A stretch of 64,000 nucleotides of DNA from Taishania sp965247975 (GCA_965247975.1 OZ252050.1:2914001-2978000), one strand, 5' to 3'; numbered from the stretch's first letter, positions 43,392 to 52,235 are shown. Program-made: numbers and translations. The notes: generated by a model not told the origin, from the sequence alone.

Positions 43392-45074
43392 ATGAAAGAG
43401 AATAATATTTATAAAAAAAGTCAATTAAGAATTTCGCAAATGCTCCTTGCATTTCTCTTCTTACTGGGATCTTTTGATTCTATGGCACAAGCAAATTGTG
43501 TGGATTCATCTTTAATCAATCCAAATGCCATCTGCCCTGCCATTTACGCGCCTGTTTGTGGCTGCAACAATATCACTTATGGAAATGAGTGCGAAGCCAT
43601 TAATCTTGGTGGCGTTACATCTTGGACTCCTGGAGAATGTTCAGGCGGTGTGAGTTGCGTCGATTCTTCATTGATTAACCTCAATGTAGCATGTCCGTTG
43701 ATTTATGCACCTGTATGCGGTTGTGATGGTGTTACTTACGGAAATACCTGTGAAGCTCAAAATTACGGAGGAGTTACATCTTGGACAAATGGACCTTGCA
43801 ATGGAGGTAATGGGTGTGTTGACCCAAGCTTGATCAATTTGAATGTACCTTGTCCAGAAATTTATGATCCTGTTTGCGGATGTGATGGCATCACTTATTC
43901 AAACACCTGTGAAGCACAAAATTATGGCGGAGTCACAAGTTGGACTTCTGGACCATGCAACGGTGGAAGCGGATGCGTTGATTCATCCATGATTGACCCG
44001 AGTATTATGTGTATCGCACTTTATGATCCTGTTTGTGGATGTGATGGAATTACTTATGGAAATGCTTGCGAAGCTGAGAATTGGTATGGAATTACATCAT
44101 GGACTCCAGGACCTTGTAACGGAGGAAATGGTTGCATTGATACTTCCATGATTGACCCAAGTATTATGTGTCCTGCAGTTTTTGATCCTGTTTGTGGTTG
44201 CGATGGAATAACTTATGGAAATGCTTGCGAAGCCGAGAATTGGTATGGCATTACTTCTTGGACGCCAGGAGCTTGCGGTGGTGGAAGTGGATGCATTGAT
44301 TCATCTTTAATGAACATCGGAATTCAGTGTCCAGCGATTTATGAACCTGTTTGTGGATGTGACGGAATCACCTATGAAAATACATGTTTCGCTACGAATT
44401 ATGGCGGCGTTACATCTTGGATACCAGGACCATGTGGCGGTGTTCAACTCGCTGATTCTTGTTCCAATTTAGGAGGAATAGATTTTGGAGCTTGCGCCTT
44501 ATTCTTAGGTTATGGACTCGTTAATGGAGTTTGCACACCAATTAGTGGATGCAGTACAATTGTAAATGGTGTCGATTATCAACTGGCTCTATCCGGATCA
44601 GAATCTGAATGTCAAGAAGCATGTGCTCAATTAAACGAATCTCAACCATGCGAAGATATAAGTAACGTTGACTTTGGAATCTGCGCAATGCCTTTGGGAA
44701 TTGGAATCATAAATGGCCAATGTGCCATGATTAGCGGTTGCGACTGGGTTGTGAATGGAACAGATTATTCACCAGCCTTATATTCAACAATGGATTCATG
44801 TCAAGCGTGTTTACCTGCAAATCAAGTGGACGAACTTTCAAACGCTGATTTGAACCTTTACCCAAATCCAACGACAGGAAAAATAACACTTAAATTATCA
44901 AAATTGATTTCAGGAAACTTAGCTATCCTCGACGTTACAGGACGCGTTTTGTTAAGCGATCAGTTAAATGGATTATCCCATGAATTAGATCTTTCTGCAT
45001 TGAGTTCAGGAACTTATTATGTTCAAATTCAATCTGAAAATGCAAGGCTGACAAAGAAAGTCATTAAAAAGTAA
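43392..45074 (+). CDS. T9SS-secreted protein with six Kazal-type inhibitor repeats
   Basis: 560 residues. Signal peptide ending near SMAQ (residue 32). Six tandem modules of about 48 residues span roughly 35-325, each with six cysteines in the pattern C-x(11)-C-P-x-x-Y-x-PVCGC-DG-ITY-x-N-x-C-EA...GVTSW-x-x-GxC. This is a Kazal-like protease-inhibitor fold with CGC in place of the usual CG-S-D. Two further cysteine-rich modules (about 352-475) share VDFGxCAxxLGxGxxNGxC. The final 85 residues form a type A T9SS domain (LNLYPNPTTGKITL). It is likely exported to protect surface proteins or inhibit foreign proteases. Confidence 0.88.
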   Translation: MKENNIYKKSQLRISQMLLAFLFLLGSFDSMAQANCVDSSLINPNAICPAIYAPVCGCNNITYGNECEAINLGGVTSWTPGECSGGVSCVDSSLINLNVACPLIYAPVCGCDGVTYGNTCEAQNYGGVTSWTNGPCNGGNGCVDPSLINLNVPCPEIYDPVCGCDGITYSNTCEAQNYGGVTSWTSGPCNGGSGCVDSSMIDPSIMCIALYDPVCGCDGITYGNACEAENWYGITSWTPGPCNGGNGCIDTSMIDPSIMCPAVFDPVCGCDGITYGNACEAENWYGITSWTPGACGGGSGCIDSSLMNIGIQCPAIYEPVCGCDGITYENTCFATNYGGVTSWIPGPCGGVQLADSCSNLGGIDFGACALFLGYGLVNGVCTPISGCSTIVNGVDYQLALSGSESECQEACAQLNESQPCEDISNVDFGICAMPLGIGIINGQCAMISGCDWVVNGTDYSPALYSTMDSCQACLPANQVDELSNADLNLYPNPTTGKITLKLSKLISGNLAILDVTGRVLLSDQLNGLSHELDLSALSSGTYYVQIQSENARLTKKVIKK

Positions 45075-45090
45075 GCTTTTAGAATTATCG

Positions 45091-45125
45091 AAAAAGGGAT
45101 TGAACATGTTCAATCCCTTTTTTTG
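45091..45125 (+). terminator. Rho-independent terminator
   Basis: AAAGGGATTGAAC and GTTCAATCCCTTT form a long near-perfect palindromic stem (45093-45120), followed by a T-run to 45124. Confidence 0.9.
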
Positions 45126-45165
45126 TGACTTGATTACTATGCTTTTTCAAGGCTCATTTAGCTTA

Positions 45166-45873
45166 TCATTCATAACTACTTGAAATCGCTTCCAAAATCC
45201 GTTTCACCCGTTTCTCATCCACTTGCAGAATAGATTCAGAAAAAAGTGACTCTTCGTCCAAAATAGCTTTGACGGTTCCTGAAAAATGAATCGCATCTGG
45301 ATTTACTTCTTGGATAATGTGCGAAACATTCACCGCATTGACTCCTCCGCCAGCCATGATTTCGATCTGGTCTCCTGCCTGTGATTTCATGCGTTTCAAG
45401 ATGGGCATTCCTATCTCTGCAGTCGAAGCCATTCCTGATGTTAAAACACGATTTACTTTGTTGCGAATTAGCGCATCCAACCCTTTTTCCCAATCTACAC
45501 AATCGTCAAAAGCGCGGTGAAAAGTGACTTCCATGCCTTGTGCTTTTTCCATCATCAATTCAAGTACGTATTCATCAATCAATCCAAATTCATTGAGCGC
45601 TCCAACCACTACTCCATGCGCTCCAATGGTTTTACATTCTAAAATATCGCGCAATGCAATTTCAATTTCGTCACGCGAATAGAAAAATCCGCCAGATCTT
45701 GGCCGAATTAAAACATGTGTTTCCAAGCCCATTGCAAGCGCATATTCAATAAACCCAGGCGAAGGAGTCATTCCACCTTGTTCCAAATTCTGACAAAGTT
45801 CTATTCTGTCAAAAGCGTATTTTTTGGCAATTTGAACAGCTTCAACAGATGCTGCACACAGTTCTACTTTCAT
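45166..45873 (-). CDS. cutC: CutC-family protein
   Basis: 235 residues with a TIM-barrel fold. The family-typical N-terminus is VELCAASVEAVQIAKKYAFD, followed by RIELCQNLEQGGMTPSPGFI. Other conserved segments are TFHRAFDDCVDWEKGLDALI and EIMAGGGVNAVNVSHI. CutC was linked to copper tolerance in E. coli, although its direct biochemical role is disputed. Its start overlaps the stop of the hexosaminidase gene by 4 bp (ATGA), so the two are co-translated, an arrangement that hints at a link with amino-sugar or glycan use rather than copper. Confidence 0.92.
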   Translation of the reverse strand: MKVELCAASVEAVQIAKKYAFDRIELCQNLEQGGMTPSPGFIEYALAMGLETHVLIRPRSGGFFYSRDEIEIALRDILECKTIGAHGVVVGALNEFGLIDEYVLELMMEKAQGMEVTFHRAFDDCVDWEKGLDALIRNKVNRVLTSGMASTAEIGMPILKRMKSQAGDQIEIMAGGGVNAVNVSHIIQEVNPDAIHFSGTVKAILDEESLFSESILQVDEKRVKRILEAISSSYE

Positions 45874-48119
45874 TTCTTATAGTTTATTATCACTTCATCC
45901 ATAAAAATCCACGGACGATTTCCAGCGCCTTCTGCCCCACTTGGAATTTCGGCAATTGGATAAATGACAACTTTTAATTTCCGTGTTTTGACATCCAATT
46001 TGGTCTTTTGGTATTCACTGACAACCACATGCGCTTGCGTTTTACGCCATTTCCCCTTTTTGCCTGCAACAAAATAATCCACCCGATTGGGCACATAAAT
46101 CCAAGAACCTTTCGCATCTAAGAATCCCAAGGTAATTTCGTCAATCGTTTTTCCTTTTGGAATGTTTAAAATCAAAACGACTGAATCTTCATTGAATCCA
46201 AGCCATTGATCTCCCTTCCACGGTCTAGCCCCCAAAAAGCCATCCGACAATGTTAAAGAACCGTTGTGATCGTATTTTTCATGTGGTTTGGTAACTAATT
46301 CGATGTCTAAACCAAGTCCGTTGTGTTGTAAAATATTGACAAATTTCGTTTTCTTGGGATCGGTGTTTTCAGCTGGACTTGCTTGAACGGAAACAATTTT
46401 CTGAGCTCCTTTTGGAGAAGGAAAAACATTGACAAAAGAAGCTTTTGAGTCCGATAATTCGGATTTTATCTCCAATTTTTCATCGGCTGTTGCGCCTACA
46501 AATGAATATCGAACGCCTCCAGCAATTCTTTCAAGTTGCATTTTCGGCAAATAAATGCTTTTCGAATAATTGACATTCATTTTTTGCAACAAAGGTTCGT
46601 GATAAGCACGATACGTTTTCAAAAAATCGTCATAACTTGGCTTCTGACCGCACCACAAACTTTGCATCAAAGCAATAGCGCGCGGATACACCATGTATTC
46701 AACCTGCGAAAAAGTTTCTATGTATTCCGTCCACAAATTGGCTTGTCCCCCCAAAATGTATTCTTGTTTTTCGATCGGCAACTCCTTCGGATAGGGCGAA
46801 TATTCATAGACTTTCTCAAGCGGCAAATATCCCCCAATCGCCAAAGGCTCCGATTCATCGCCACTTTGGTAATAATCGAAATAACAATAAGTCGTTGGAC
46901 TCATCACCACATTATGATTCTGGTTCGCCGCATCAATTCCACCTTGTTCGCCTCGCCAACTCATTACAGCAGCATTCGTCGACAAGCCTCCTTCCAAGAT
47001 TTCATCCCAACCAATCAGTTTTTTTCCTTTTGAAGTCAGAAAATCATCCATTTGTTGAATGAAATGCGTTTGGAGTTCATGCTCGTCCTTCAAACCATTT
47101 TCTTTGATAATCTGTTGACATTTAGCGCATTCGTGCCAACGCATTTTAGGAGCTTCATCACCTCCAATGTGCACATAATCATAAGGGAAAAGTGGCACAA
47201 CCTCCTCCAATACATCTTGCAGGAACGAAATCGTTTCAGGTTTCGAACAAAAAATATCTTCAAAAACGCCCCAAAGTCCAGGAACAGCTTGTTGTTTTCC
47301 TGTACAAGACAATTCGGGATAAGCTGCCAAGGCCGCACGTGCATGACCAGGCATTTCAATCTCTGGGACAATTTCAATGTTGCGCATTCTCGCATAAGCC
47401 ACAACATCCTTTATTTCTTCCTGTGTGTAAAACCCACCTGCGCGGTCGGTTGAATAAGTGCGAGGAACTTGATTGAAATGTCCGTTCAAGGTACTATCAC
47501 GAAAAGCCCCAATTTCTGTCAATTTCGGATATTTTTTTATTTCTATGCGCCAACCTTGATCGTCTGTCAAATGCCAATGAAAACGATTGAATTTATAGAA
47601 AGCCATCAAATCTATGAATCGTTTGACTTCAGCAACGGTAAAAAAATGACGCGCGACGTCTAAGTGCAAACCACGCCACTCAAATTTTCCGTAATCAACC
47701 ACTGTTGCATTGTGAATCAAAAAGCTATCCGCCTTTTTTTCAATCATTTGAACCATGGAAAGTAGCGCATACATCTTGCTCGCTTGCGTCGAAAATGTGA
47801 TAATAACTTGTTGACTGTTAATGTCAATTTGATATTGGTCTTTCCCTTTCAAATTATTCGAAAAAGACGATTCAACGAACTCAATGTCTGCATATTGATC
47901 TACGTATGAACGCAATTTTAATCCTTTAGTTTGAAGCAGATAATTGTTGATGAAGTTTAATTCATCTTCGCTCAAATCTTCAGGAAAAACTTGCAGTTCG
48001 TCAAAAATAAAATTACCTTCTTTCCATGTAAATCCTGCAGGTGTCGGAAGTATTGGACATTGCGCAACAACGACCTGCACACCAACAAAAAAACTAAATA
48101 CGAACAAAAATGTTTTCAA
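45870..48119 (-). CDS. Secreted beta-N-acetylhexosaminidase (GH20)
   Basis: 749 residues, signal peptide ending near VVAQ (residue 20). An N-terminal GH20b domain (about 25-140) precedes the catalytic TIM barrel. The catalytic pair Asp321-Glu322 is in HIGGDEAPK, where the aspartate positions the substrate acetamido group and the glutamate is the acid. Also seen are the RGLHLDVARHFF and RFHWHLTDDQGW signatures. A C-terminal beta-rich region (about 640-749) resembles a discoidin-like chitobiase C-terminal module. It removes terminal GlcNAc/GalNAc from chitin oligomers or glycans. Co-translation with cutC is by a 4-bp overlap. Confidence 0.94.
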   Translation of the reverse strand: MKTFLFVFSFFVGVQVVVAQCPILPTPAGFTWKEGNFIFDELQVFPEDLSEDELNFINNYLLQTKGLKLRSYVDQYADIEFVESSFSNNLKGKDQYQIDINSQQVIITFSTQASKMYALLSMVQMIEKKADSFLIHNATVVDYGKFEWRGLHLDVARHFFTVAEVKRFIDLMAFYKFNRFHWHLTDDQGWRIEIKKYPKLTEIGAFRDSTLNGHFNQVPRTYSTDRAGGFYTQEEIKDVVAYARMRNIEIVPEIEMPGHARAALAAYPELSCTGKQQAVPGLWGVFEDIFCSKPETISFLQDVLEEVVPLFPYDYVHIGGDEAPKMRWHECAKCQQIIKENGLKDEHELQTHFIQQMDDFLTSKGKKLIGWDEILEGGLSTNAAVMSWRGEQGGIDAANQNHNVVMSPTTYCYFDYYQSGDESEPLAIGGYLPLEKVYEYSPYPKELPIEKQEYILGGQANLWTEYIETFSQVEYMVYPRAIALMQSLWCGQKPSYDDFLKTYRAYHEPLLQKMNVNYSKSIYLPKMQLERIAGGVRYSFVGATADEKLEIKSELSDSKASFVNVFPSPKGAQKIVSVQASPAENTDPKKTKFVNILQHNGLGLDIELVTKPHEKYDHNGSLTLSDGFLGARPWKGDQWLGFNEDSVVLILNIPKGKTIDEITLGFLDAKGSWIYVPNRVDYFVAGKKGKWRKTQAHVVVSEYQKTKLDVKTRKLKVVIYPIAEIPSGAEGAGNRPWIFMDEVIINYKK

Positions 48120-48170
48120 AACTCACTAAAATTTAGCCTAAAAATACATTTAAAATCGACTCAAAACTGA

Positions 48171-48233
48171 ACAATCCATCGTACAACATCCATTGACCTA
48201 AATCCAACCTCCAATATCCAACATCCATTATCC
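48171..48233. repeat. Degenerate 7-bp tandem array, site 4
   Basis: Nine in-register 7-bp units ending in CC (ACAATCC, ATCGTAC, AACATCC, ATTGACC, TAAATCC, AACCTCC, AATATCC, AACATCC, ATTATCC) fill the spacer between two divergent genes. On the minus strand this is the GGATATT/GGATGTT repeat of the other three sites. Confidence 0.6.
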
Positions 48234-48286
48234 AACAACTATTCTCTTACCTCTTTTTTTATATCTTTGACAAAAATCTGTAAAAA

Positions 48287-49177
48287 ATGAAAAACGTAGC
48301 TGTTATTGGAGCTGGAACAATGGGAAATGGAATTGCTCATGTCTTTGCTCAGTTTGGATATAAAGTAGCTCTGATTGATGTGGCGCAAGCTTCACTCGAC
48401 AAAGGATTGGCAACAATTTCTAAAAATCTCGACAGACAAGTAGCCAAAGAAGCAATCACCGAAGGGGATAAAAATGCAACGCTTTCGAACATCACAACCT
48501 TTACGTCAATAGCAGAAGGAGTTAAAAATGTTGATTTGGTGGTTGAAGCTGCGACAGAAAACATTGATTTAAAATTGAAAATTTTTACTGATTTAGATGC
48601 GGCAACAGCGCCTCATGTTATCTTGGCTACAAATACTTCGTCGATTTCCATTACGCGCATCGCGGCGGTTACAAGTCGACCTGACAAAGTGATTGGAATG
48701 CACTTCATGAACCCTGTTCCTGTTATGAAATTGGTTGAAATCATCCGTGGTTATTCTACCTCCGATGAAGTAACTAACCTCATCATGGAAACTTCCAAAA
48801 AATTGAACAAAGTTCCAGTTGAAGTGAATGACTATCCAGGATTCGTTGCCAATCGAATTTTGATGCCAATGATCAACGAAGCAATTATCACGCTTCACGA
48901 AGGTGTTGCTGGCGTGGAAGAAATTGATACAGTAATGAAACTCGGAATGGCTCACCCAATGGGACCATTGCAATTGGCTGACTTCATCGGATTGGATGTT
49001 TGCTTAGCAATCATGAACGTCCTTTACGAAGGATTCGGAAATTCAAAATATGCTCCTTGTCCGTTGTTGGTCAACATGGTAATGGCAGGAAAAAAAGGCG
49101 TGAAATCTGGTGAAGGGTTCTATTCATGGACGCACGGAACGAAGGATTTAATTGTTGCTGATAATTTTAAGAAATAA
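48287..49177 (+). CDS. 3-hydroxyacyl-CoA (3-hydroxybutyryl-CoA) dehydrogenase
   Basis: 296 residues. The NAD-binding GAGTMGNGIAH motif (8-18), the ATNTSSISITRIA segment (114-126) and the catalytic-region MHFMNPVPVMKLVE (His139, Asn142) are all present. The C-terminal helical domain holds YPGFVANRILMPMINEA. It oxidises (S)-3-hydroxyacyl-CoA to 3-oxoacyl-CoA in fatty-acid or butanoate metabolism. The length of about 296 residues fits the short, single-function 3-hydroxybutyryl-CoA type. It is a single gene with a possible structured RNA after its stop. Confidence 0.93.
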   Translation: MKNVAVIGAGTMGNGIAHVFAQFGYKVALIDVAQASLDKGLATISKNLDRQVAKEAITEGDKNATLSNITTFTSIAEGVKNVDLVVEAATENIDLKLKIFTDLDAATAPHVILATNTSSISITRIAAVTSRPDKVIGMHFMNPVPVMKLVEIIRGYSTSDEVTNLIMETSKKLNKVPVEVNDYPGFVANRILMPMINEAIITLHEGVAGVEEIDTVMKLGMAHPMGPLQLADFIGLDVCLAIMNVLYEGFGNSKYAPCPLLVNMVMAGKKGVKSGEGFYSWTHGTKDLIVADNFKK

Positions 49178-49194
49178 ATCTTACAAATATTTTT

Positions 49195-49292
49195 GGGCGT
49201 GTCCCCCTTACTTCGTGGGGGTCGGGCTTTCCGCTATATCTCCGACATCCAAAATGGATTTTCGGAGGATGTCGCTACTACCCCTCACGCGG
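49195..49292. repeat. Structured GC-rich intergenic element
   Basis: GCGTG (49197-49201) pairs with CACGC (49286-49290), enclosing two stems: CCCCC (49203-49207) with GGGGG (49217-49221), and CGACATCC (49243-49250) with GGATGTCG (49267-49274). GC content is far above the surroundings. It resembles a repeat seen between genes in other Bacteroidota genomes, but I cannot name it with certainty. It could be a ncRNA, a 3' UTR structure or a REP-like element. Confidence 0.6.
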
Positions 49293-49366
49293 GTTGATTG
49301 GTTAGGAAATAGATTTTCTTGACAATTTAAACCGAAATTTAAAACATTAATAAATATTGGGATCAT

Positions 49367-49389
49367 GATGAAGCGCGGTGCGCTTCATC
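49367..49389. other. Perfect 10-bp hairpin
   Basis: GATGAAGCGC (49367-49376) and GCGCTTCATC (49380-49389) form a perfect stem with a 3-nt loop, without a T-run. It lies just past the end of the FKBP operon and may act as its transcript end or as part of the neighbouring structured element. Confidence 0.5.
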
Positions 49390-49405
49390 TACGCCCCAAC
49401 GTTTT

Positions 49406-50335
49406 TTATTCTTCTGATTTTACCAAACTTCCCGCTGGACCAAAATCAATCAACTCAATCGTGAAAATCAAACTTCCTTGATTGTATCCTAAATTGGATG
49501 GAATGTAAACTTCGTATTTTCCGCCTTTGCTAAAATGCACCAAACTCAATTTCCATCCTTCAATCAAATTACCTAAATTAACAGTCATAGGCATTCCAAC
49601 ATCATAACTGCTCTCTGTTTGATTTCCTTTGTTGTCAATCACCAAATAATGCGCAATAATGTCATCTTGGGATGTTGGTCGTTCTTTTCCTTTTCCTTTT
49701 TCCAAGGTATGAATAACAATTCCGTTATCTAGGACCATTGGTTTTTTCCATGCTATCGTGCGCTCAAACAACTTTTTGTCGTTGGCAATTTTCTCTTCTT
49801 CCGCCTTTTTACCTAGCACTTCACCAAAAGTAGATACCACCAATTTCATTTCGCTTTCTGAATATTTTGGCTCCATTCTGCGAATATTTTCTTCAAATCC
49901 TAAAGCAAACACATCGAAATCGATGTCATTTTCAACATGCTCGTCCATGATTTGTCCACAAAACGTAGCTCCCAAATACCGGCCTTGACATTCCGATAAT
50001 ATTTCCAAATCCATCAATACCATTGAATCACCTTGTTGCATGTACGGATTTTGTAAAATGATATCACACGCTTGACTCAATTCACGCGATTTGATATTTG
50101 CCTTAAAACCGCTTAAATATGCTTCGACGCGAATGGCTTCATAAAATGTCTCGTAATCATCCATCACAGCCGCTTGACCATTCAGATAACCCAATGCATA
50201 GGACAATTTCATTTTCTCTTCTGGAGAATTGGTGTATGTTTGAGCCATCGAAATATCCACCAAACCGAGCACAAAAAGCAAAAGCGAAACAGTTCTCACC
50301 ATTTCGCTTTTTACAGTATTAAAATTCAATTTCAT
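49406..50335 (-). CDS. Divergent FKBP-type peptidyl-prolyl isomerase, third of three
   Basis: ATG 50335 lies 1 bp past the upstream stop; ATG 50302, directly before the signal-like MVRTVSLLLFVLGLVDI, is an alternative. The 309-residue protein has an FKBP_N-like helical domain (about 30-185) and a C-terminal FKBP domain with TSQDDIIAHYLVIDNKG, LIEGWKLSLVHFSKGGKYEV and YIPSNLGYNQGSLIFTIEL. The flap loop between NLGY and the last strand is about nine residues shorter than in canonical FKBPs, so activity may be weak. It probably folds or binds exported proteins in the periplasm with its two neighbours. Confidence 0.82.
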   Translation of the reverse strand: MKLNFNTVKSEMVRTVSLLLFVLGLVDISMAQTYTNSPEEKMKLSYALGYLNGQAAVMDDYETFYEAIRVEAYLSGFKANIKSRELSQACDIILQNPYMQQGDSMVLMDLEILSECQGRYLGATFCGQIMDEHVENDIDFDVFALGFEENIRRMEPKYSESEMKLVVSTFGEVLGKKAEEEKIANDKKLFERTIAWKKPMVLDNGIVIHTLEKGKGKERPTSQDDIIAHYLVIDNKGNQTESSYDVGMPMTVNLGNLIEGWKLSLVHFSKGGKYEVYIPSNLGYNQGSLIFTIELIDFGPAGSLVKSEE

Positions 50336-50336
50336 C

Positions 50337-51251
50337 TTAGTAAGGCATTCCACCTTGCGGTGCTTGTGGAGCTATTGTTCCTGCTTTTCCAAAATTCAAA
50401 AAGTCAATGTAAAAACATAGCGCTCCCTGTTTGTAAGCCAAATCAGAAGGAATGTACAATCGATATTTTCCGCCTTTTCTCAATTGTGGGAAACTCATTG
50501 TCCATCCTGGGATTACTTGCTGCAAACTCATTTTTAATGATTGTCCAGCATCATACGAACTTTCCATCGTATCTCCTTTTGCGTTAGTTAAAATGTAATT
50601 TACATCAAAATCGTCGTACATTGTTGGAGAACCACCCGTTCCTTCTTTGATTGTTTCGATAACAATGCCACCGTCAATTACACGAGTGTTTGGTTTTTTC
50701 TTAGCAGCGTCTAAAAATGGAGCATCCATTTTAGCCATTTTAGCTGTTTGCTTTTCTGTCACTTGTTGCACAAAAGCTTGCAATATTTTATCTTTTTCTT
50801 CTTTCGAAATTAGCGTATCTGCTTTGTTCAAACCTTGACGAAATCCTGCTGCAACCATTTTCATATCAAAACGGCTCAACTCATCCACATCTTTCATTTG
50901 ACGGTAAAGTTCTGCTGCAGTTAATTTACCCAAGCACTCGGAACCTGCTGCGCGATATGTTGAATCGTACGACTTAAAATCTGGTCCAAACAATTTTTTC
51001 AACGTTTCTTTACAAGCGTCTGCATTGTTTGCGTTCAAGTTGCTTTCAAAACCTTTAGCCATAAGCACAAAATCCAATTTTTGAGATTGTCCTGATGGAT
51101 CATTCACAAAAGTTTGTGCATTTGCAGCACCCATTGCATAAGACAATTTATCTTTGTCTGTTTTCAATTCAACAACTTCTTCTGCCTTTTTATCATCGCC
51201 ACACGCGAAAACAATGGTTAATGGCAAAGCCCAAATTAAGATTTTTTTCAT
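50337..51251 (-). CDS. FKBP-type peptidyl-prolyl isomerase lipoprotein, second of three
   Basis: 304 residues with lipobox IVFAC (lipidated Cys17), so it is membrane-anchored. An FKBP_N dimerisation-like region (about 30-185) is followed by an FKBP domain (about 200-290), with DDFDVNYILTNAKGDTMESS, VIPGWTMSFPQLRKGGKYRL and IPSDLAYKQGALCFYIDF. As in the third gene, the loop after AY is short. Start and stop overlap the first gene by one base (TAATG), so the genes are translated together. Confidence 0.85.
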   Translation of the reverse strand: MKKILIWALPLTIVFACGDDKKAEEVVELKTDKDKLSYAMGAANAQTFVNDPSGQSQKLDFVLMAKGFESNLNANNADACKETLKKLFGPDFKSYDSTYRAAGSECLGKLTAAELYRQMKDVDELSRFDMKMVAAGFRQGLNKADTLISKEEKDKILQAFVQQVTEKQTAKMAKMDAPFLDAAKKKPNTRVIDGGIVIETIKEGTGGSPTMYDDFDVNYILTNAKGDTMESSYDAGQSLKMSLQQVIPGWTMSFPQLRKGGKYRLYIPSDLAYKQGALCFYIDFLNFGKAGTIAPQAPQGGMPY

Positions 51252-51850
51252 TAAGCGATTTCTAATAATTCAACGTCAAATATAAGTGCCATATATGGCT
51301 TTATTGCTCCACTTGGGTGCGGATTTGCACCATAAGCAAGATTTTGTGGAATGTACAATCTGTACTTTGCTCCTTTTTTCATTAATTGCAATGCTTCTGT
51401 CCACCCTGGAATCACTTGATTCACACCAAAGGTTGCCGGTTGACCTCTTTGAACTGAACTGTCAAAAATAGTTCCATCCAACAAAGTTCCATGATAATGC
51501 ACAGTTACTTGAGATGTTGGTCCTGGTTTTTCGCCTTCACCTTCTGAAACCACCTCGTATTGAAGACCTGAAATGGTTGTGTGAACTCCTTCTTTTTTGA
51601 AATTAGCGGCTAAAAAATCTTCGCCGTCTTTCAAATTTTGGGCAAATTTTGCCTCGTTTGCTTTCCCTAAATAGCTTTGGATAATTGCATTTGCTTCTTC
51701 AGGAGAATATTTCAAATCATTTCCTTGAAACAAATCGTTGATTCCATGAGACAAAGCTTCTGTAGAAATTCCATCAAGGTTTTGTTGCTTTAGGCTCTCT
51801 GCGATGCTCATTCCAACACAGTAACTCACCGCATTTATTTCTTCGTTCAT
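51251..51850 (-). CDS. Canonical FKBP-type peptidyl-prolyl isomerase, first of three
   Basis: ATG 51850 gives a 199-residue protein with no signal peptide (MNEEINAVSYCVGMSIAESL), in the Mip/FklB style: helical FKBP_N domain (about 1-90), then FKBP (about 100-199). Hallmarks are present: VTVHYHGTLLDGTIFDSS, VIPGWTEALQLMKKGAKYRL and IPQNLAYGANPHPSGAIKPY, including the full-length flap loop with Gly-Ala-x-Pro. It likely catalyses prolyl isomerisation in the cytoplasm. The canonical cytoplasmic copy followed by two exported divergent copies suggests local duplication and re-targeting. Confidence 0.9.
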   Translation of the reverse strand: MNEEINAVSYCVGMSIAESLKQQNLDGISTEALSHGINDLFQGNDLKYSPEEANAIIQSYLGKANEAKFAQNLKDGEDFLAANFKKEGVHTTISGLQYEVVSEGEGEKPGPTSQVTVHYHGTLLDGTIFDSSVQRGQPATFGVNQVIPGWTEALQLMKKGAKYRLYIPQNLAYGANPHPSGAIKPYMALIFDVELLEIA

Positions 51851-52060
51851 TCTTTTTTTTGGGCAAAGATAGTTATTTGATTTCAAAAGTTTTGTTAATC
51901 CAAAAATCTGAACAAAGTTTTGCGTTGTTGAGCGCTTAGAACCAATTTGAAAACTAAACCTCTACCAAAAATCAATAGCGTCCTAAATAATTAACTTCTT
52001 TTTTTACCTAGCGGTTCTACTTCTTGGTCATGATAAAAAAAGAAGCAAAAAAATCTAGTA
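51851..52060. other. Intergenic region upstream of FKBP operon
   Basis: This sequence holds the promoter region of the FKBP genes. Nothing further was recognised before the palindromic element that begins at 52061. Confidence 0.35.
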
Positions 52061-52235
52061 CCGATTTAAGCCGTTCGGAGAAAATCCCCTTTGAAATGAT
52101 TCTAGAAAAGTAGTGAATTCTTCCCGAAAAGGAAAGAATTCAGACGACAAGCGCCTTTTCTGAATCAAAATTTCAAAAGGGATTTTCTTATTCGCTTCGC
52201 TGCTGCCTTCGGCGGTCCGAACTTCTGTAAATCGG
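52061..52235. repeat. Nested palindromic intergenic element, about 175 bp
   Basis: CCGATTTA (52061-52068) pairs with TAAATCGG (52228-52235). Inside are arms GAAAATCCCCTTTGAAAT and ATTTCAAAAGGGATTTTC (one mismatch), GATTCTAGAAAAG with CTTTTCTGAATC, and a core hairpin GAATTCTTCC/GGAAAGAATTC. The right side carries GC-rich GCCTTCGGCGG. Almost the whole element folds into one long stem. It contains a meaningless 63-codon reading frame. A mobile MITE-like repeat or a large ncRNA is possible. Confidence 0.65.

Noticed and set aside
48171..48233. CRISPR-like array
   Set aside because: Units are 7 bp with no spacers, and no cas genes are present.
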